The notes beneath the pieces were generated by a model, which saw nothing but the letters and a program-made list of their open reading frames with translations, did not search any database and was not told the DNA's origin. From Trypanosoma brucei gambiense DAL972 (lineage: Eukaryota; Euglenozoa; Kinetoplastea; Trypanosomatida; Trypanosomatidae): DNA of 64,000 bases. The stretch is taken from positions 406,262 to 470,261 of the forward strand of contig NC_026739.1 of assembly GCF_000210295.1 (NCBI RefSeq), read 5' to 3'. Below, piece after piece: positions 50,244 through 60,800 of the stretch (the first letter of the stretch is position 1; every line of letters starts with the position of its first letter). The position numbers were made by a program, and so were the translations under genes.

Positions 50244-51887
50244 TCACGCGGAGAAGAACAGACTCCGTCCAACGCTTGGGTGATGAGAATGATCCTTGCT
50301 AGATGTTGCAGTTGGGTCAGATCGAAGGGTTCGAGAGGCAGCCAAAAACGATATATCGTCGGGGGAAGGAGAACACAATGACTCTTCAATTCTCTTCGCG
50401 AAGCCATGCGACGCCTCCCCAAACTCTGTTGCCAGTGCCCGATCCAGCATATCCCGGCAAAACGAATCAGCCTTAATACTCAGAGCAGTATGATAATGGG
50501 CGATAGCCATTTTCATGTCACCCATCAAATGATGTGTAAATGCTAGAGCGCAGTGGCCGTGGCTTGCGCTCGGACGACATTTGACATAGAGGGTGTAGAA
50601 GGCAATCGCCTGTTTGTAACACTGAAGCTTTCTGTAGACAGTTGCCAAATTAAAAATGATACAGTCTCTGTGCTCTGATGCATTTTCAGGATTAACAAGG
50701 GATTTGTAGGCCTCTTCAAGCATTTCACGGGCCTTATCAACCCGTTGGGTTCGCATGTACAAAACACCAATCTCGTTTAGTACCAAGGGGTCGTTGGGCA
50801 TCGCCTTCTTAGCCTCCTCGAGGAAGTGCGACGCCAGTCTCCACTGATGGGCTCGACCATATTGCATGCCAACAAACGTGCTGCAACAAGGTAGTCCGGG
50901 GAAGAAGTTCATCGCACGTCTGTACACAATCAGTGCCTGCTCTCCTTCCTCTAATTTCGCATAACAGTGACCATACGCAATCCACGCCTCTGCAAAGGAG
51001 GCATCTAATTCCGTCGCCCTGGTGAAAAATCGGCCGGCACGCTCATAGTTGGATAAAGAAAAGTGGAAACAACCAACAGCATAAACTGCAAGTTCGGCAT
51101 GGGGTTTGCTGCTGCAAAGTAGGTGAGCCACGTCAAACAGCTTTGAGGTGGCTTTCATATCTACAAGAATGGAAAGATGCAAGCAAACACATTCTCTATT
51201 AAATGGTGAGATTTTTAACAAGCTGGTAGTCAAACTCAAAGCCTGTTGCAAATCATTTCTTTCATACTCAGTCCGGGCAGCTTGTAACAATAAGGTGGTC
51301 CTCGGAATATACTTGTCAAACTCTTTGGGAACAAATTCACCTGGTAACCGAGCATAATAGGAAGCACGCAGTGCTTCGGCCTCGGGTGGCAGCCGTAAGG
51401 ATTCTATAGTGTCACGCAACTCGTTGACACCCAAGAGCCTTCTCTCAATCAGTGCATTCATAGGCTCACCACAAAACGGGTCAATATCCAATGCCGCACA
51501 ATAGTTATGAACGGCACGCTTTGTGTCTCCTGAAAGCTCAGCGCACCTTCCAAGGTAGCACAAAGCCACAACGTTCATGGAGGGACTGTCTTTCAGTCTT
51601 TCTGCATAGGCGGAACACCCCCTCACATCCCCTAATTCATAGGCCGACTTCATAGCTATCGCCACCGCCTGCATATTTCCCTCAAAATCCTTTGCCACAT
51701 CCGCAGCGATGCGAAACGCTTGATCATAATCTCTGGCAGCAAGCAACGTTGTCGCATGAAGAAGCGAAAACTTGACTGAAGTGGGGTTCACCTCCCGCAG
51801 CATGGCGGTGAGTGGGACAGCATTAAGAGGCTGTTCGGTTTCCAGGAATCTCTGCGCGTTCGATTCAAGTACAGCTGACAGCTCCAT
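50244..51887 (-). CDS. CDC16: Anaphase-promoting complex subunit CDC16/APC6
   Basis: A 547-residue TPR protein matching CDC16 (APC6), a scaffold subunit of the anaphase-promoting complex ubiquitin ligase. TPR arrays run from ~35 to ~490. The family-typical central block is present: AVGCFHFSLSNYERAGRFF, DASFAEAWIAYGHCYA, EEGEQALIVYRRAMNFFPG and DPLVLNEIGVLYMR. The frame extends to 52112, but that extension is hydrophobic and UTR-like. A TTAG acceptor lies just upstream of the ATG at 51885-51887, which starts MELSAVLESNAQRF. This is the first gene of the leftward array, next to the divergent region. Confidence 0.92.
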   Translation of the reverse strand: MELSAVLESNAQRFLETEQPLNAVPLTAMLREVNPTSVKFSLLHATTLLAARDYDQAFRIAADVAKDFEGNMQAVAIAMKSAYELGDVRGCSAYAERLKDSPSMNVVALCYLGRCAELSGDTKRAVHNYCAALDIDPFCGEPMNALIERRLLGVNELRDTIESLRLPPEAEALRASYYARLPGEFVPKEFDKYIPRTTLLLQAARTEYERNDLQQALSLTTSLLKISPFNRECVCLHLSILVDMKATSKLFDVAHLLCSSKPHAELAVYAVGCFHFSLSNYERAGRFFTRATELDASFAEAWIAYGHCYAKLEEGEQALIVYRRAMNFFPGLPCCSTFVGMQYGRAHQWRLASHFLEEAKKAMPNDPLVLNEIGVLYMRTQRVDKAREMLEEAYKSLVNPENASEHRDCIIFNLATVYRKLQCYKQAIAFYTLYVKCRPSASHGHCALAFTHHLMGDMKMAIAHYHTALSIKADSFCRDMLDRALATEFGEASHGFAKRIEESLCSPSPDDISFLAASRTLRSDPTATSSKDHSHHPSVGRSLFFSA

Positions 51888-52681
51888 ATTCCTCTTCGTA
51901 ACTAATTCAGTTGCAAAGAAAAAAGTTAGGGCACGAGAAGAACCAATATAGAACAAAGCATGATAAAGTGCGATTGAAAACGTTACAATGTACGAATAAC
52001 AAACACCACAGATACTAAAAGGGAAAGAGAAATTCTCCTGCATACCCTCACCAAAGCACACTGCAACGAACAAATCGCAGTAAGAGTGAAGCTGTACAAC
52101 ACAGACCACCACAGGCGAGATACCGAAATAACTTTGAATCGGTACTAGCCAAAAAACTAAAATAAATCAGCACTCCAGCTTAACATCAATCTCCTTCGAC
52201 ACCCATTAAACAAAAAGTGTGGGAAACAATGTAGATACATTTAATGAATCCAGTGATTCAGGCAATCTGCATGAAAGTTGCAAACTACACACCCTGAAGA
52301 AGCATGTGAATCCACCACTGGGACAGTATAAAGTACAAGGATGTGGACCCTACAGACACCGACAACAGTCCAACACATTCAGCAGTACCTATGACGAAAT
52401 CGTAAACAAACAAACAGAGGGCAAGGAAAACAAAAGATAACTACATCAAGCTCCCGGAGGCCCGGTGGATGATAGATATAATTACCCCCTCCCGCGAACA
52501 CAGCTAGTGTCAGCTGACAGAACTGCAAATGGTAAACACAAAGAAACTCACAGGAAGGGCAAGGAAACCAAAAACGGAGACACCGGATTCACTGTGCGAA
52601 AACGTACGAAACCACCAACGTCGAGGACACACCTCTGACACAAAAGCGCTAATAAGACCCCCGTAACTCCCTCCGATCCCT

Positions 52682-52693
52682 CCCCCCCCCCCC
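52682..52693. repeat. C12 homopolymer in strand-switch region
   Basis: Twelve C on the plus strand, which is G12 on the strand transcribed leftward from this region. Confidence 0.95.
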
Positions 52694-52864
52694 TCATCCG
52701 CACCTGCACCAAGCACGTGTGCACATCACATGCAGCAGCGAGTTCAACCAAACAAAACACGCCTGACAAACATCCCAGAGCACGAAGCACAACCTCTAAA
52801 CGGGCTCCTGAAGAAGATGGCAGAACCCTAAAGAAGGAGAAACCGCCCCACATCGGCAACGTAG

Positions 52865-53100
52865 CACCATTGCCATCCTCCTCATTGGCACGTCCGAGGC
52901 CGGTGCCCCGTATTACAGAGGGGGAAAGCCAAGAGTCGGCGGGCTGCCGCACCTGCGCGTGATACACATACGCGTAGTGTACCCCCGGCATTGCAGAGTA
53001 ATGAGATCAGAGCACGGTATTAAGGTATTCTCCTGTATTTGTTGGTCTCTTACCACGCGTCAGCGGACTGTTAGCGGCACTGGGGGCGGTTGGTGACACA
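52865..53100 (-). repeat. 236-bp dispersed repeat, copy 2 (inverted)
   Basis: Reverse complement of 38667-38902 with one mismatch seen. A minus-strand frame (52548-52991) begins within it and shares its first ~42 residues with the plus-strand frame at copy 1, then diverges where similarity stops. That shows the shared translation comes from the repeat, not from a conserved gene. Confidence 0.9.
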
Positions 53101-53578
53101 GCCCAAGGCGTCGCCGAAGCTGTATGCTGATCTGCGGCTATGCCCGGCGATTACACCGCTCGCGGTCAGCCGAAGGCAGGGCATGCAGGTTCTTACGGAG
53201 GTGGGAAATCAACTTAAAAAACTCCTGAAACTTCCCCGATATTTGACTGCTGAGAGCAACCGCAACATCACCCCTTAGCACACGTACACTCCTCCGTGCC
53301 AGCCCCTGATGGGATGCCGACGATACTTCTCATGTTCGCCGATTCGGTGAAAAAACTGCCCCTAACCTTATCAGCATCACTCTCGTTATTATGGACACTT
53401 CTTGCGCATACAACTCCTCGACTCTTGCAGGCTTCGTTGCGTGGCCCGGTTACTATGGCGCCTTCCTCAACGCATACCTCTACAGGCCACTGCAAGATTT
53501 AGTGGAGGAGGCGCCATCCCCCGAAACGGTATGCGCCCGCTTTGGCAGTCCAAACATCAATGAAGTCATCTTTTGATC
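53101..53578 (+). pseudogene. Possible decayed gene fragment
   Basis: Directly to the right of the repeat, two plus-strand frames have protein-like composition. One ends at the TAG at 53276-53278 (…RRQGMQVLTEVGNQLKK). The other, in a different frame, runs from a TGA near 53307 to the TGA at 53574-53576 and includes AGFVAWPGYYGAFLNAYLY and SPETVCARFGSPN. Neither has a plausible complete start. They could be pieces of one gene broken by frameshifts and brought in with the repeat. I cannot name the family. Confidence 0.3.
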
Positions 53579-55431
53579 ACTAGGTATCGTGGACAGGTCC
53601 AGCCCGTGGGGTTACATTTCAGCTTCCGTCAACCCGCCTCTGTTTGCGTTAGCGTCAGGTTGCCGGCGGGGAAAAGGTTTCATATATTCTGTTTACATTG
53701 GTTAGTGACTCAGTGGATCTATCGTTCACGGCCATGAACAAAATAAAGTCGGACACCGTTTTTTTTTGCCACACGGTACGGGTGTGTGGGGCCTTCCGAA
53801 AGTATTGTCGGTTTATAATGACTCTTGCTACCTTGTTGGGTGAAAGTTTCTTACCCACCACATAATTTGTAGATTAGAAAAAAACTTTCTCGGCTGCCCC
53901 GAAAATGACAACATTTCCCATGGGTTCAAACTCACGAGTGTAGAGTACGAATTTCACCGTGACGAGCACCGTCGATTCGTACCAAGTTGCGTCTCCAATC
54001 AACTGAGTTATGGATTCTACTGACAAGGTGGGCGCAGAAACCTTTTCCTTTTGTAGGCACAACCAACGGTCAACAGAATCCACAAATCTCCTTTGGACCA
54101 ACTACTGCATTGCTTTGTAATTGGCGCAGGTGATCGCTGTTAGTTTTTGACGATGCCATGACAGCAGTCCCCTTGCTTTCCCTTAACGCCAGTTCATAGC
54201 TTCACACTTCCACTTCCCCGTCACTTCCCGGTATTTTCGATTCCCGTTGAGTAGTTTTTACATGTAGTTTAGCCCGTTTACCTCCATGTTCTTTAGTTGG
54301 TACACCACAAACGCCATTTTCTTCAGCAGAAGAAGGAAATTTCGATCTTCCTGTGGCAACAATCGGCTCCGGCGTGTGAAACGGTTTGAGTTTCGCGTCT
54401 TCTCAACCTCTGGCACGTTCTTTACCGGGGCATCTGAGAGTTTTGTCTGTCGTTGGTGGCGCATATTTGCCGTTGGTCGCTACCCCTGCTCCTTCTATCA
54501 GCATCTTGCCGTTTGCGAGCAGCACAGAATTGACAATAAACCCATGACAAGCATTAAGGCCGATTATTCCCAGCAACCTTCTTCCGTCACTAGATGTTCG
54601 GATGAGTCTCTTTTGGATTGTTGAGGTGGTTCCGTATCTTGTGTTTTTTCCCCGATATGACGATGATATTGCTTCTCCTTCTTCCCCAATGCCTCTTTAT
54701 CCTCATCCTAAATTCTGAGAACTTGATGCCTCGCGTCGACCGGCGTCGCTTTTTTCCCCAGGAATGGTTCTCGTGGAGTGGCCGGAGGTCGGGATTATAC
54801 TATCGTCCATGCTGCTTATAGCCTTCGCTGACTTGCGGAGTCTTCTCTCCATTTTTTTTCTATTTCCATTGGGTGATTCATCACCGTTCTGCACTGTCCG
54901 AAAGATTGGGAGTATTGGGCATACACTTGTTGTTATTCCATCCGTCCATAACCAAGTGTTGGAGTCAAGTGTTCTTCAGCAGTGGTCGCCGTCCTGTTTA
55001 CGATTGCTTGTGCATCCTCGAGGTTCGGCATCTGGGGAAGTGGTGTCTAGGTTCGGTCCCGTCTTGGAGTCCCTTCATTTCACGCATTCGACCCCGCACT
55101 AGCGAGTCGCACCCCATCATATATGTTCTTGTCCCAGTTGCTTGGGTTCCGTTATTCCGCGAGGCGTATTGGTCTGGACGCAGTGGCGGGGGTTGGCGTA
55201 CGCCGTCGCGGCCGGGGGTCCTCCCAACATGCTTGGTATTTTGACCTTCTGCGTGTGCCCGCTGAAACTCTTCATTGGGTGGTGGCCTTGCGGGTTTGCT
55301 TGGCGGGTCCCTCGCTATTTATGGTGTGTAGGTGACGTGCTCTCGGGTGTGCGACGGAGAAGTTTGGCGCGTCAAAGGCTAGAGATGTTAGTGTAGCTTC
55401 CGCCTCGGCTTGTGAGGTATGCGTCCCAAAG

Positions 55432-55470
55432 GTGGTGGTTTGTGTGTTTGTGTGTGTGGTCGCTCTGGCT
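55432..55470 (+). promoter_or_regulatory. GT-rich stretch in divergent region
   Basis: A run dominated by GTGTTT/GTGTGTG units about 650 bases before the first rightward gene. GT-rich elements have been reported to promote polymerase II initiation in T. brucei, so this is a candidate start element by analogy only. Confidence 0.35.
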
Positions 55471-56123
55471 TCCTGTGGTGCCTCCACCCGAGAGGCACTG
55501 TCCCTGGTGGGGGTGGTTCAGGAAGCCTATAACCTTCTGGGGTCTGCCAGTAGTTTGTTTTCTTTGGATCTCCTTCCGGCATCCGCGCTGAGTAATGGTG
55601 TGGGAGGGTAGATGCTTTTCCTTGCGGTACGGGAACCCGAGTTTCGGTACAGTTGGAGTACTTTGCGTGCTCCTGGAGTCTAGCAATGTTTCCCACCCTC
55701 CACCTGACTTCAAACAGTGCGCCGTTAGTGCTACTTCCACTTCCAGAAGAGGTGTCAGCGGTGTTCTTCCTAGCGTTTTGCTACGTGGTGATGGCTATCG
55801 GCTGCGGTCGTCTTCTCCAGTCGAAACGGATGTGACCGTAGTGCAGGCGTGGTGCTAGCGTTTTCTCTACCTGTTGCTGCCCAAAGCCGTTCTTCTTAGC
55901 GTCGTTTTATGTTGTTCGTTTTAAAATGACTGTCCTTAGCGTAGCGTTGCGTGCAGGTCGTATAAAGCTGCTCGGGCGCCAATATTATGTGTTTTGGGTG
56001 TAACCACCTTCTATTTCTTTCTTCGTATGCTGATTGTTTGTGGACTTATTTTGTTTGCGGGCGATGAGTTTCTGATTTGTATACTCAACTTGTTCAATAT
56101 TTAGTTTTTTTTTAAATGGCAAC

Positions 56124-57011
56124 ATGACCATGAGACGCTTCGGAGGTGCATTAACTCGGCCGTTAGGGGGGATGCGGCGAGTTGTTGTTGGCCCGAACGG
56201 AAGCGTACCGGAGGCCGGGTGTGTACCCACCTTTGAAACAAGACGCCGAAAGAGGCTAAGGTTGGGTGGCAGCTTGACGGGTGATTGGGTGGCTTCTACC
56301 GAGTTGCTGAGTGGTTCGTGCGTGCGTGAAGAGGAAGCGAGACTACTTTGCTTTGAGAAGTATGGATTTGTTCACAAGCCGTTAACGATGGCATCTTGGT
56401 CTGATTTTTTGCAAGAATTGGCTCGATTTGAATTTCGGTGGAGGCTTTTGCCATGCGTCGGTGGCGTCACTGTTCTCAACATTGTTGAGCGTAACTGTGG
56501 CGACGAAAATGTGCTGTGCGATCTCAGGACCTCGTGCGGGTCGGCACCGTTCGCTCAGTTTTTCGAATGTTTGGGCGCTTTCGTACAGGGCACCTCGGAA
56601 AAAAGATGTATAATGTTTTGTGACCCAAATGGACCGGAACAATCACTTGAAATTAGGGCGAAGCGGCATCTTTCTCCCGCCTTAGGTGAGGGGTTCGAGG
56701 ACGAAAAGCCCATTCTCCCCACACTTGCACAGTACGACTGCCGTGGAACATTGGTTGATTTAGTTCTTAAAGATATGAAGACGGATGTCCTGCGCCCTAT
56801 TATCAGTGACATCTCTATGCAGGCGCTGAATTATGCGTTCTTGGTGTCCATTCCTTTGTTTCTAAGGCAAGCGGACGTTGGGGTGAGGAACACTGACCTT
56901 GTTTCAAAGGAACAAATGCGGCACTTTCGTTTCGCGTGGTGCTTTTTACGGAGGGAGTCGATGATGACACCTGTTGAAATAGGGGAGTTAGATACCCTGT
57001 TGCCACCGTGA
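56124..57011 (+). CDS. Conserved-looking orphan, first rightward gene
   Basis: A 295-residue protein that I do not recognise. The N-terminal ~50 residues are Arg/Gly-rich (MTMRRFGGALTRPLGGMRR; FETRRRKRLRLGG) and may be a mitochondrial or nuclear targeting region. The remainder looks globular with alternating hydrophobic segments (SWSDFLQELARFEFRWRLL; DCRGTLVDLVLKDMK; YAFLVSIPLFLRQA) but has no strong membrane helix. No domain is identified. The ATG at 56124 follows a TTTAG acceptor (about 56103); a four-codon upstream ATG frame at 56116 ends just after the true start. It opens the rightward array. Confidence 0.85.
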   Translation: MTMRRFGGALTRPLGGMRRVVVGPNGSVPEAGCVPTFETRRRKRLRLGGSLTGDWVASTELLSGSCVREEEARLLCFEKYGFVHKPLTMASWSDFLQELARFEFRWRLLPCVGGVTVLNIVERNCGDENVLCDLRTSCGSAPFAQFFECLGAFVQGTSEKRCIMFCDPNGPEQSLEIRAKRHLSPALGEGFEDEKPILPTLAQYDCRGTLVDLVLKDMKTDVLRPIISDISMQALNYAFLVSIPLFLRQADVGVRNTDLVSKEQMRHFRFAWCFLRRESMMTPVEIGELDTLLPP

Positions 57012-57120
57012 CTCGCAGCCAAAGCTTTTTCCGCGCCGTTATATCTTGTTCTTACCACATGTTTGTCGCTCATTGCTATCAAGTGGAGGTAGTTTATGAT
57101 TATTGATTTCCCCCACTCAT

Positions 57121-57175
57121 CATTCTTTTTTTTTTCTATTTTTTTTCTACTATTCATTTTGATTGTTCCATTTAG
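57121..57175 (+). promoter_or_regulatory. Predicted spliced-leader acceptor for GrpE
   Basis: A long T-rich pyrimidine tract (about 57123-57150) leads to TTTAG with AG at 57174-57175, 15 bases before the ATG at 57190. It rules out the longer reading that starts at a TTG at 57163. Confidence 0.75.
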
Positions 57176-57189
57176 GAAGCGAACAAGCG

Positions 57190-57858
57190 ATGCGTGCGCT
57201 TACGTTTCGAAGCTCTTTGTGCGCCGGAAGGACGGCTGTTGGTGCCATGTGTTTCGGTCGACTTTGGGCTTCGAGTAATTCACCCACCGAAGGCAGCGAG
57301 AAACAGAACGTGACAGAAGATTCCGAGACAGTCTCTGTTGCTGCAGTCACCCCTGAGGCATATGCGAAGCTCGAGAAGGAGCTGTCTGATGCCAAAGAGC
57401 GTATCGCCGAATTAAAAAAGGAAGTGCTCTATCGTGCTGCTGACGCTGAAAATGCTCGACGTATCGGAAGCGAGGATGTTACAAAAGCGAAGGCGTACGG
57501 GATCACTTCGTTTGGAAAGGATATGTTGGATGTTGTGGATACGCTTGAGAGAGGTTTGGAGGCAATCACGAAGCTGCCTCAAGCAGAAGTGGAAGGTCAC
57601 AAAACCCTTTCTTCTATTCACACAGGAATAAAGTTGTCATTGAAGCTTTTGCTTAATAACTTAGCAAAACACGGGATTGAGAAATTGGATGTTGCCGTGG
57701 GCGCTAAATTTGATCCGAACTTTCATGACGCACTTCTTAAAGTGCCACCCACTGCAGAGGCACCCCCTGGTCACATATCAACAGTTCTAAAAACAGGTTA
57801 CAAGATTCAAGACCGCGTTCTGCGTGCTTCTCAAGTTGGAGTAGCTTCGGATGATTAG
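57190..57858 (+). CDS. MGE1: Mitochondrial GrpE co-chaperone (Mge1)
   Basis: A 222-residue GrpE homologue, the nucleotide-exchange factor for mitochondrial Hsp70. The N-terminus (MRALTFRSSLCAGRTAVG) is a typical presequence. A long coiled coil (~55-110: YAKLEKELSDAKERIAELKKE, ADAENARRI) is followed by the beta-domain with LLNNLAKHGIEKLD, KFDPNFHDALLKVP and the C-terminal VLKTGYKIQDRVLRASQVGV motif, all diagnostic. Size agrees with mitochondrial GrpE. The start follows a clear pyrimidine-tract AG. Confidence 0.97.
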   Translation: MRALTFRSSLCAGRTAVGAMCFGRLWASSNSPTEGSEKQNVTEDSETVSVAAVTPEAYAKLEKELSDAKERIAELKKEVLYRAADAENARRIGSEDVTKAKAYGITSFGKDMLDVVDTLERGLEAITKLPQAEVEGHKTLSSIHTGIKLSLKLLLNNLAKHGIEKLDVAVGAKFDPNFHDALLKVPPTAEAPPGHISTVLKTGYKIQDRVLRASQVGVASDD

Positions 57859-60800
57859 CGTAGTTAAATGTGCTTCCGACATAGTACGATATTAAGAAGA
57901 AGAGGGAAAGTAAAAAAGGAGGGCACCAAGATATAATAACCACCATTGACTTAAATAAATGAGAGAGCAGATGATTGACTCGCACATGGGGCAAAGTGTA
58001 GCGGCACATCCTGTCATCATACTGAAAAAATATGCATTACTCCCTTTTTTGTTTTGCGCGCAGCAAACCTTGATTTTTATTTCTCCCCATTTTTTTCACC
58101 ATTTTAGGTGTCAATTATCGATTTTGTACTCCCTGCTTCCCCCTAATGTTGAGGAATCGATAAAGGATGAAGGATATCGTGCGTGGAGGGAGATCTTGTG
58201 TGGCTCGTCTATCTATATAGTTTTCACGACCATTTAGTTTGCCTCGTCTGCTGTTTCAGCTAGTGTTGCCAGTGGTAGCACGGCTGTTGGCAGTAGAGAG
58301 ACAGGATTATTTTCTACTCTGCGTCAGACTTTGACTTTTCTTTGGAGGATGGCAGTCATTTGTTTGAATCAAACTCTCGCAGAGGGCACCGACGGAAAAG
58401 CTTGTAGAACATACTTTATTCTATAAGCGGTCTTTGTTGCTCGTCCCTTTCTATTGTCTTTTGGTATTATCGATATCGGTTTGACGGAGAAAATAATACC
58501 ACCTGAATAAATTCCGGTGCTGAGCTTTCTTATTCAGATATCCTTCTGTTTTGGGAGTTGGGGGATTTCGGTGGAGGATAACGCGTCACCGCTTGGATGT
58601 AGACGCAGAATGTCTACAGGTTGTTGCACGGCATACGGCACAGGGGATGGCGGTCTCGTTCCATATGTGGGTACTTCTAATCAAGATGCAGTAGTGGTAA
58701 TACTTAGAATATATGGAAGGAGAGTTCGTTTCTATTTTATATAAAATCATTTGAGCCCGTTCCATTAGCGCACGTTGTAGTTTAAACGAAGCGGTTTAGA
58801 AGTCTGAGTACCACTGTAGGAGTTGACGTTTAAAAAAATTTTGATGTGAGTAAAGCACTGGTGGCGACGGAATAACTAGGTTGTATACCTGTGTTGGATG
58901 GAGGTGCCATTACTTTTTTTGTTGGCTGGATTGTATGAGCTTTTATACTCAGGTGTTGTTCCAACTCATTCTGGTATAGGCTGAAGGCGAATTCGCTGCA
59001 ACGTTACTCTTAGCCGCGCTGAACCATAATGAACCAAGGAAACTGGTCGTTTGTTAGATGGGTGTGCGGCAGAGGTGACACCCTTACAAAAGGATGTTGT
59101 TTCGTATCACTGGTGTATGTGGTTGCAGGTTATGTTTAATTATAAACTTCCTGTTGTCACCATACCTGTTCTCTTCTATTTTTTCACATTGATTCTTGCA
59201 GGGGTGGTGACGAAACTGCAAGCATATGTGTCTGGAATTATAGGTAGTTATCGGAAGGACTCTGGCGTGTAGCGGGAAAGCCGTAGGTGAGCTGTTGCTT
59301 TCTGGGACTTAGTTTCCTATTTTGAAAATTGTGGTCCGAAGGAGCATCGCTCAATCGGTCAGTTGAGCCCTGTTGGAGTGTGTAGCAGACTGAGCGGGCG
59401 CGGCCATAGACCCTTCTCATACGAACACGCAAGAGACTGCACACCACGTTGGATGCGACGCTGTCAGATGGCAGTAACCTATCTATTGTGGTAGCCATCC
59501 CCCGGGGGGACACATTGTAGCGACAGGTACTATTGTAGCAGAGGCACAGGGTAGAGAGAGAAGTCTTTTGCCGCCGTGTGAGGTAGGGCTTCCGATTGCT
59601 GTGGCTTGACCGAGGGTACAGACTTTACCATGAGCACAGATACTGAAGATTGACGTGTTGAGGGTATTCACTCGGAACTCCTGTCGTTACAGTCTCCTCA
59701 GTAAATGGATGTAGTTTTCTCGTGTAATGTGAAGGTGTGCAGGAATTTTCCCGGTGACAACAGTACCAAGTAACTGTCTGGTGGTGTTGTGATGTGTGTG
59801 TGGATGGTGCCTTTTTGTCGGTTAGTGTGAAAGATATCTCCTTTTTACCCACTGGGTACTATCTGTGGTTAACTTCGAAGAGATTGACTGGAACTAAGCG
59901 CGTACTTGTTTTGATGTTACGACGGTGGGTTCATTGGTGTCACAGGCTACACTACCCATTGAGACGAATCGGGCTTTACAGTGTGGTAGGCGGCAAGAAA
60001 GTCAGTGGTGGAGGTGAAGGGGTAGATGCAGCACGTCCCCATTTTCTTTGGCCTACTCTGTGGTGCAGCGTATGTTTTCTGGTTGCATTTATTCACCGCA
60101 TGGGTTTCCGACGTTCTAGCGGTTTTGTGGTCCCCGTCATTCATTAATAGCAGTGTGTTTGCTCGTTCGGAAGTATTGAAGTTCGCATACCTTTGTCGTT
60201 GTTGTGACGATGGCAGCTAAGTAGAACCACATCTCTACAGTCAGCCGCTCTCTCTTAATGCTTCATCTTTTTTTTTTTCGTAAACACCGGGGGACTTCCT
60301 TTGTGTTCACAACCATTTGTATTGGTTAGTTTGGTGAATACCGTAAGTCCCTTGATCAGCTTTCAAAAGGGTCAAAGAGGCCGGAGCGCTGGTTTATTGT
60401 GTAGTGGGGGTTACATTTGATGCATGTATTGGTTGGTGAACAATCGGGCACATTGGTGTGTTTGCTTGAGTGTGGTTCAATTATTTACTGGGTCTAACTT
60501 TGTATATTTGACGCAGCATTGTAATTTGTAAAGAGCAATTACAAAAATCATGAGCAACATCGGTACAACCGCATCTTCCACACCGTTGCCGCTTGCAGCC
60601 GTTATAACTCTGCCGTTTGGCATTTACAGTTTTGTGGGACAGCTCCGCAGCACAATTGTGTATTGTTCCTCATGAAATCCAGCATGAACTGCAATGGGCC
60701 CAGTGGTGGAGGAAATGTAAAGTTTACGTTGTTCAGCTACTACAAAGAATGTGGAGCTTCGGCGATGCTTTAGTAAGCGGTCTTTATCTTAACAACTTTC

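Larger units (their letters stand above)
51888..56123. other. Divergent strand-switch region
   Basis: Leftward genes end here and rightward genes begin at 56,124, so both arrays diverge from this 4.2-kb interval. The left part is A/C-rich on the plus strand, and from about 53.6 kb it becomes T/G-rich, so the skew flips inside. It holds a C12 run (52682-52693), repeat copy 2 (52865-53100), a decayed-looking coding fragment (53.1-53.6 kb) and GT-rich stretches (55432-55470). In T. brucei such regions are known polymerase II start zones marked by histone variants and GT-rich elements; the assignment here is by orientation. No tRNA was found. Confidence 0.85.

Noticed and set aside
52548..52991. 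147-codon minus-strand frame as a gene
   Set aside because: Its first ~42 residues come from the 236-bp repeat and the rest is low-information sequence that includes the C12 run; similarity to copy 1 ends exactly at the repeat boundary.
51888..56123. tRNA or snRNA genes at the strand switch
   Set aside because: I looked for A-box and B-box patterns on both strands and found no pair with cloverleaf potential.
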